Part shown: piece by piece, positions 13,690 to 17,404 of the stretch
How positions within the stretch are numbered: position 1 is the stretch's first letter
Layout: every line of letters starts with the position of its first letter
Source of the DNA: Spirochaetales bacterium
Lineage (GTDB): Bacteria > Spirochaetota > Spirochaetia > SPDA01
Direction: 5' to 3'
Assembly: GCA_004525155.1 (NCBI GenBank)
Contig: SPDA01000004.1
Location: 1 to 17,404, forward strand
DNA length: 17,404 bases
Made by a program: the position numbers and the translations under genes
Notes under the pieces: model-generated
What the model saw: only the letters and a program-made list of their open reading frames with translations
The model's database searches: none
What the model was told of the DNA's origin: nothing

Positions 13690-14907
13690 TCAAAGCTGTC
13701 TGTAATGCAGGAGAAATCCCTTCAGATGATCGAGGGCCTCCTTGAGGTCATCCCGGGGAGGCAGAAAAACGATGCGGAAATGGTCGGGTTTCGGCCAGTT
13801 GAAGCCGGTGCCCTGCACCAGGAGAATCTTCCTGTCCCTGAGCAGGTCCAGTACAAACTGCCGGTCGTCCCGTATGCCGAAGCGTTCCGTGTCTATTTTT
13901 GGAAAGAGATACAGGGCGCCTTTCGGTTTGACGCAGGTGAGTCCCGGTATGTCAGTGACCATGGAATAGGCGATGTTCATCTGGTCGGCGAGCCTTCCCC
14001 CGGAGACAACCAGGTCCTGAATGCTCTGGTAGCCGCCCAGGGCCGTCTGTATGGCAAACTGGGAGGGAACATTGCTGCAGAGACGCATGTTGGAAAGAAT
14101 GTCGAGCCCTTCGATGTAGTCCTTCGCTTTTGCCTTACTGCCGCTTAAGATAAGCCAGCCGGCCCTGAAACCGGGGGCCCTGTAGTTTTTCGAAAGGCCG
14201 TTGAAGGTACAGACCAGCGCTTCTTCCGTCAGGGAGGCGAGGGAGGTGTGCTCCGCCCCTTCGTACAGTATTTTGTCGTAAATTTCATCCGAAAAAAGCA
14301 GGAGGCTGTGTTTGAGAGCCATTTCGACGATTTTTTCGAGGATATCCCGCGGGTACACGCTGCCCGTGGGATTATTCGGGTTGATAACGACTATACCCCT
14401 GGTTCTGGCCGTTATTTTGGATTCCATGTCCGCCAGGTCAGGGTACCATTCCGATTCCTCGTCGCAGATGTAATGCACGGCCCTTCCGCCTGCCAGGGTA
14501 ACCGCGGCTGTCCACAAGGGGTAGTCGGGCATGGGTATCAGCATCTCGTCGCCCTCGTTGATAAGCCCCTGCATGGACATGGTAATGAGTTCGCTCACGC
14601 CGTTCCCGATATAGATATCTTCTATGGCCACATCCGGTATGCCTTTCTGCTGGCAGTACTGCATGACTGCCTTGCGCGCGGAGAAAAGCCCCTTGCTGTC
14701 GCAATACCCCTGGGCCTCGGAAAGGTTGAGAATGACGTCGTGGACCATTTCGTCGGGAGCGTTGAGCCCGAAGGGCGTGGTATTGCCGATGTTGAGCTTG
14801 AGGATGCGGTAACCCTCCTCCTCCAGGCGCCGCGCTTCGGCAAGAACAGGCCCCCTTATATCGTAACAGACATTTTCCAGTTTCTTCGATTTTTTTACGT
14901 CAGCCAT
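13690..14907 (-). CDS. alaA: Glutamate-pyruvate aminotransferase AlaA
   Basis: The 405-residue class I aminotransferase is the same length as E. coli AlaA. From memory it shares long identical blocks with it: KLENVCYDIRGPVL (9-22), LKLNIGN (36-42), AQGYCDSKGL (65-74), EDIYIGNGVSELI (96-108), NPNNPTG (176-182), DEIYDKILY (207-215), and FNGLSK carrying PLP lysine K240. AlaA makes L-alanine from pyruvate with glutamate as donor. I chose ATG 14907 because it has GAGGAA 7 nt upstream and gives the family start; an earlier in-frame start adds 22 unrelated residues and overlaps the upstream gene's end. The gene lies 34 bp after the two-TM protein on the same strand, probably in one operon. No terminator separates it from the FecR promoter downstream. 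Confidence 0.95.
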   Translation of the reverse strand: MADVKKSKKLENVCYDIRGPVLAEARRLEEEGYRILKLNIGNTTPFGLNAPDEMVHDVILNLSEAQGYCDSKGLFSARKAVMQYCQQKGIPDVAIEDIYIGNGVSELITMSMQGLINEGDEMLIPMPDYPLWTAAVTLAGGRAVHYICDEESEWYPDLADMESKITARTRGIVVINPNNPTGSVYPRDILEKIVEMALKHSLLLFSDEIYDKILYEGAEHTSLASLTEEALVCTFNGLSKNYRAPGFRAGWLILSGSKAKAKDYIEGLDILSNMRLCSNVPSQFAIQTALGGYQSIQDLVVSGGRLADQMNIAYSMVTDIPGLTCVKPKGALYLFPKIDTERFGIRDDRQFVLDLLRDRKILLVQGTGFNWPKPDHFRIVFLPPRDDLKEALDHLKGFLLHYRQL

Positions 14908-14941
14908 GGCTGTTTCCTCTTGGCGGCAGTATATACGAACA

Positions 14942-15748
14942 TCAGGTATTGCCGAACAGCCAATTCTGCGCATCTTTAATAAGCTTTGACAAGACCACCA
15001 CCTGCACGTTCATGCGGTTTCTCTCCGTAATCTGTTCCCAGGAACCCGAGGGCGCTTTTTCCCTGAGTTCCTTCCTGCCCGAATCAACCAGGTCTTTAAC
15101 CGCATCGTCCGAGCGGGAAAAAGAATCGAGCAGGTAGAGAACAAGCAGCTTCAGAAGGGGCTCACTGATTTTTTCCGACAGGACCCTAAGCTCCTCTTTC
15201 GATTCTTCCCGCTTCTCGTTGAGCAGGAGTGCGAAAGCATAATTCCATTGAATCCAGTCCCGATCCTGGCCGGGAGCGCTCCGGAGGAAGGCCCCGTAAT
15301 AGTCGAGCATATCCCGCGGCTCATTCCGCAGCAGGTGGGGAATGCCGAGCTGCAGGGCGAATTTGGGCAGCAGGGAGGGTTTCCTGTTCCGTATCTCCTT
15401 TTCCACCTTTTCAATGGCGGATATATCGGATTTCACAAGATAGGCATTGACCAGGATGCGGATAAACTGCTCCCTGAACCGGCCTTCCCTGTAGAGTTTC
15501 CCTTCTATATGGGTAATAAGGCTTTCCCAGTCTTCCTTTTCAAGGTAGTGAAATAGTTTCCAGTTTATGATAAAATAAGTGTTTAATATGCCGATTACAA
15601 GCATGAAGATGACCGGGAGAAACCAGTTTTTGGTCCAGAAAAGGCGGGTATATTCCCAACCAAGCATGATAAGAGGCATAATATAGATAATCGCGAAGGA
15701 AAAAATCAGGACTATATTGAATATTAAAAAAATTGTCTTAAATTTCAC
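14942..15748 (-). CDS. Uncharacterised two-TM protein with a helical cytoplasmic domain
   Basis: The protein has about 268 residues. Two hydrophobic helices come first (about residues 5-30, FLIFNIVLIFSFAIIYIMPL; and about 42-64, FLPVIFMLVIGILNTYFII), so both termini should be on the same side of the membrane. The rest is a helical, charged domain with TPR-like spacing (EDWESLITHIEGKLYREGRF, then LVNAYLVKSDI; ALLLNEKREESKEEL). No enzyme motif is visible and I cannot name the family. The start is probably GTG at 15748, with AGGAG 7-8 nt upstream; a TTG one codon earlier is possible. A TTGACC/TACACT promoter lies just upstream. alaA follows after 34 bp. It is divergent from the HD-GYP gene. Confidence 0.75.
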   Translation of the reverse strand: MKFKTIFLIFNIVLIFSFAIIYIMPLIMLGWEYTRLFWTKNWFLPVIFMLVIGILNTYFIINWKLFHYLEKEDWESLITHIEGKLYREGRFREQFIRILVNAYLVKSDISAIEKVEKEIRNRKPSLLPKFALQLGIPHLLRNEPRDMLDYYGAFLRSAPGQDRDWIQWNYAFALLLNEKREESKEELRVLSEKISEPLLKLLVLYLLDSFSRSDDAVKDLVDSGRKELREKAPSGSWEQITERNRMNVQVVVLSKLIKDAQNWLFGNT

Positions 15749-15775
15749 CAAATGTCTCCTATAATATAAGGAGAA

Positions 15776-15804
15776 AGTGTAATTTATAATTTGTAAGGGG
15801 TCAA
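15776..15804 (-). promoter_or_regulatory. Promoter of the two-TM protein - alaA operon
   Basis: On the minus strand TTGACC (15804-15799) and TACACT (15781-15776) are 17 bp apart, giving a leader of about 20 nt with the AGGAG site. The promoter lies only 10 bp from the start of the divergent HD-GYP gene. A plus-strand TATAAT (15785-15790) sits within its spacer, so the two directions may compete. Confidence 0.65.
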
Positions 15805-15813
15805 CGGCGTATC

Positions 15814-16986
15814 ATGAAAGCTGTGACAGTGACAAATCTGCCGGTAGGGTCCTATCTGGACAAACCGGTATTTCTCGACGAAAAGTACATACTTCTTTCC
15901 CCGGACATTCCCGTTGCGCAGGATATGAAAACACGCCTGCAGACCTGGGGCTACTCCAAAGTATTTACAGACGGCGTCCCCGCTGAAGCACCGCCGGATA
16001 CCGGTCAGGGCGCCGTTTCCGCCTTGCCAGACGGGGCTTCCTCCGCGATTATCACGGAAGATGTCAAGGACAAGGAACGCATGGCGGAAACAGTCAAGTT
16101 CTTTATCGGCATGAATAATTTCCTGGCCCAGGTTTTCAAGCGGTTCCTGGAAAAAAACGAATTTAGCATCTCTACCATTTCGGAGAAAATCAAGGAAATG
16201 ATAGCGATGGTCAAGGCGAGGAAAAAATACATACTCCGTCTCGCGGAACTCAATTCGCCCGAACATAATTATATCATTTCCCAGTCTGTCAAAACCACGA
16301 TCATAGCCCTGCTCCTCGGAGACGTTCTGAAACTGCCGATATTCAAGCAGATTGAACTCGGCACGGCGGCGCTTCTCCATGAAATCGGCATGCTCCGCCT
16401 GCCTCCACAGCTGTACCTGAGCAACAAGAGCATAAATCCGGAAGACAAAAAGAAACTCGACACCCATACAATCATCGGATTCCGCATTTTGAAGGAAGCC
16501 AGTTTCTCCATGATGGTGTGCAGGGCCGTTCTGGAAGTCCACGAAAGAGTCGACGGTTCGGGATACCCAAGGCAGCTGACGGGAGAAAAAATAGCGTTTT
16601 TCGCAAAGGTAATCGCGGTGTCGAGCTCCTATGTAGCCATTGTTTCCGACAGGCCCTTCAGAGAGAAAAGCGACGGCCACTCCGGCATGATGAACCTTCT
16701 GAAAAACGCGGGAAAGCTCTTCGACGAACAGGTCATGAAGGTGCTGGTCTTCACTCTTTCCATATACCCCATCGGCACCTATGTGCTTCTCTCCAGCGGC
16801 GCTAAGGGAATCGTAATGGAGACGGACCCCGGCAATCCAAGGCACCCCATCGTGCGGCTCCTCGTGAATGAACTGGATGCGCCTTTCCGGGAGCAGCCGC
16901 TTCTCCATACAGGCGGCACCTCGGGAATAAACGTAAGCAGGCCCTTGAGCAAGAAAGAAATAGAATCCCTGGAAAACGTCAAATAA
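15814..16986 (+). CDS. Degenerate HD-GYP domain protein
   Basis: The 390-residue protein has an N-terminal segment like those preceding HD-GYP domains (MKAVTVTNLPVGSYLDKPVF), a helical linker (about 90-145) and an HD-GYP-like domain (about 150-285). Recognisable parts are LLHEIGMLRLP (187-197), LDTHTIIGFRIL (215-226), VHERVDGSGYP (242-252) and SDRPFRE (278-284). Active HD-GYP enzymes hydrolyse cyclic di-GMP using a metal cluster. Here the first ligand histidine is Q157, HD is H189-E190, the first histidine of HHE is V242, and the aspartate in the 'AVADxYDA' helix is S271. It may thus be a c-di-GMP sensor or have altered chemistry. The start ATG lacks a clear ribosome site at normal spacing (AAGGGG is 13 nt away), but no earlier start exists in frame. 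A nucleoside kinase gene follows after 9 bp. Confidence 0.87.
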   Translation: MKAVTVTNLPVGSYLDKPVFLDEKYILLSPDIPVAQDMKTRLQTWGYSKVFTDGVPAEAPPDTGQGAVSALPDGASSAIITEDVKDKERMAETVKFFIGMNNFLAQVFKRFLEKNEFSISTISEKIKEMIAMVKARKKYILRLAELNSPEHNYIISQSVKTTIIALLLGDVLKLPIFKQIELGTAALLHEIGMLRLPPQLYLSNKSINPEDKKKLDTHTIIGFRILKEASFSMMVCRAVLEVHERVDGSGYPRQLTGEKIAFFAKVIAVSSSYVAIVSDRPFREKSDGHSGMMNLLKNAGKLFDEQVMKVLVFTLSIYPIGTYVLLSSGAKGIVMETDPGNPRHPIVRLLVNELDAPFREQPLLHTGGTSGINVSRPLSKKEIESLENVK

Positions 16987-16995
16987 AGTGCCATT

Positions 16996-17404
16996 ATGAA
17001 CACAATAACCGTGCACATTTTTTCGGAACCTTCCAAAGATATGTTTTTTTCCGTGGCAAGCGGCACGTCGGCGGCGGAGCTCCTGCGCATGCACCCGGAT
17101 TACAAGGAGCTCCAATCCGACCCTAAGCAAAACGGCGAATGTCTTATTGCAGCCATGGTGAACAACAAGGTGGTAAGCCTTTCGTACCGGGTCGACATAA
17201 ACGCGGACATAAAACCCGTATTTTCCGGCAGCCTTGAGGGGTCCATTGTTTACAGGCAGACCCTGTGCTTTCTCCTGGCCATCGCGGCAAAAAGGGTTTT
17301 TCCGGACCGCCGTCTCGTTATAAGTCATTCCCTTGGAGAGGGGTATTATTATTATTTCGCCGCCCTCCAGAACATAAAGGACGAAGACCTCAAGGCCCTC
17401 GAGG
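16996..17404 (+). CDS. Nucleoside (uridine-type) kinase with TGS/ThrRS-like N-terminus, 5' part
   Basis: The frame starts at ATG 16996 and stays open to the window edge, giving 136 residues. The first ~65 residues (MNTITVHIFSEPSKDMFFSV and onwards, with MVNNKVVSLSYRVDINADIKPV) look like a TGS domain. Then comes a segment like the second additional domain of threonyl-tRNA synthetase (ISHSLGEGYYYYF, compare the GHGFYYDF-type motif). This arrangement is known from a family of phosphoribulokinase/uridine kinase-like proteins in spirochaetes, Thermotoga and Firmicutes, whose kinase P-loop lies further on, outside this window. The naming rests on the N-terminus only. It begins 9 bp after the HD-GYP stop, with no strong ribosome site, so co-transcription is likely. 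Confidence 0.78.
   Translation, partial: MNTITVHIFSEPSKDMFFSVASGTSAAELLRMHPDYKELQSDPKQNGECLIAAMVNNKVVSLSYRVDINADIKPVFSGSLEGSIVYRQTLCFLLAIAAKRVFPDRRLVISHSLGEGYYYYFAALQNIKDEDLKALE

Noticed and set aside
14908..14973. Longer N-terminus for AlaA (22 extra residues)
   Set aside because: The extra residues are unlike the family and overlap the preceding gene; the ATG at 14907 has a strong GAGGAA site.
14248..14979. A 243-codon plus-strand frame opposite alaA
   Set aside because: Shadow of the highly conserved AlaA coding sequence.
15784..17328. A 514-codon open frame on the minus strand opposite the HD-GYP and kinase genes
   Set aside because: Its translation is low-complexity in His/Phe/Arg with no domain. 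It is the antisense shadow of two recognisable genes with strong third-position G/C bias.

Overview
The window most resembles a chromosomal segment from a spirochaete, probably a Treponema-like member with moderate-to-high G+C. This is inference. The clues are a FecR-domain exported protein with a spirochaete-style helical C-terminus, an HD-GYP gene running into a TGS-containing nucleoside kinase, a stand-alone infA, and sigma70-type promoters spaced at 17 bp. No rRNA, tRNA, CRISPR array, IS element or phage gene was seen. The region is mostly housekeeping genes with a few poorly known ones, and I found no clear new multi-gene system.

Layout. 1-506 (+) is the C-terminal part of an AEC-family permease; its 3' end overlaps cbiB. 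481-4148 (-) is a corrinoid pair: a fused threonine-phosphate decarboxylase/cobyric acid synthase, then cbiB. 4271-6712 (-) is an RNA/protein-folding operon: DEAD-box helicase, SlyD-type prolyl isomerase and RRM protein. It has a strong promoter with an A-tract at 6824-6870 and ends at a hairpin terminator at 4227-4253. 7046-7858 (-) holds an orphan 116-residue protein behind a DksA-type regulator. 8038-8256 (+) is infA, convergent with and overlapping a Smr-domain gene (8241-8672, -). A probable 46-residue small protein (8746-8886, -) precedes Smr and is divergent from argJ. 8940-12390 (+) is an argJ - MoxR ATPase - alr cluster. 12415-15748 (-) holds a two-TM protein, alaA and the FecR protein. 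15814 to the window end (+) is a degenerate HD-GYP protein followed by the start of a nucleoside kinase.

How the genes fit together. The fusion protein and CbiB cover three consecutive late steps of corrinoid assembly: the amidations of the ring, synthesis of aminopropanol phosphate, and its attachment to give cobinamide phosphate. The helicase, isomerase and RRM protein form a plausible cold or folding-stress unit. ArgJ, Alr and AlaA serve amino-acid and cell-wall metabolism.

The points most worth following are: (1) two genes, the corrinoid fusion and argJ, with a well-spaced promoter whose -10 box ends 6-7 nt before an ATG that lacks a Shine-Dalgarno, predicting leaderless mRNAs; (2) an HD-GYP protein that has lost several metal-ligand positions; (3) a candidate small protein sharing a near-symmetric -10 region with argJ; (4) the fused corrinoid enzyme itself.
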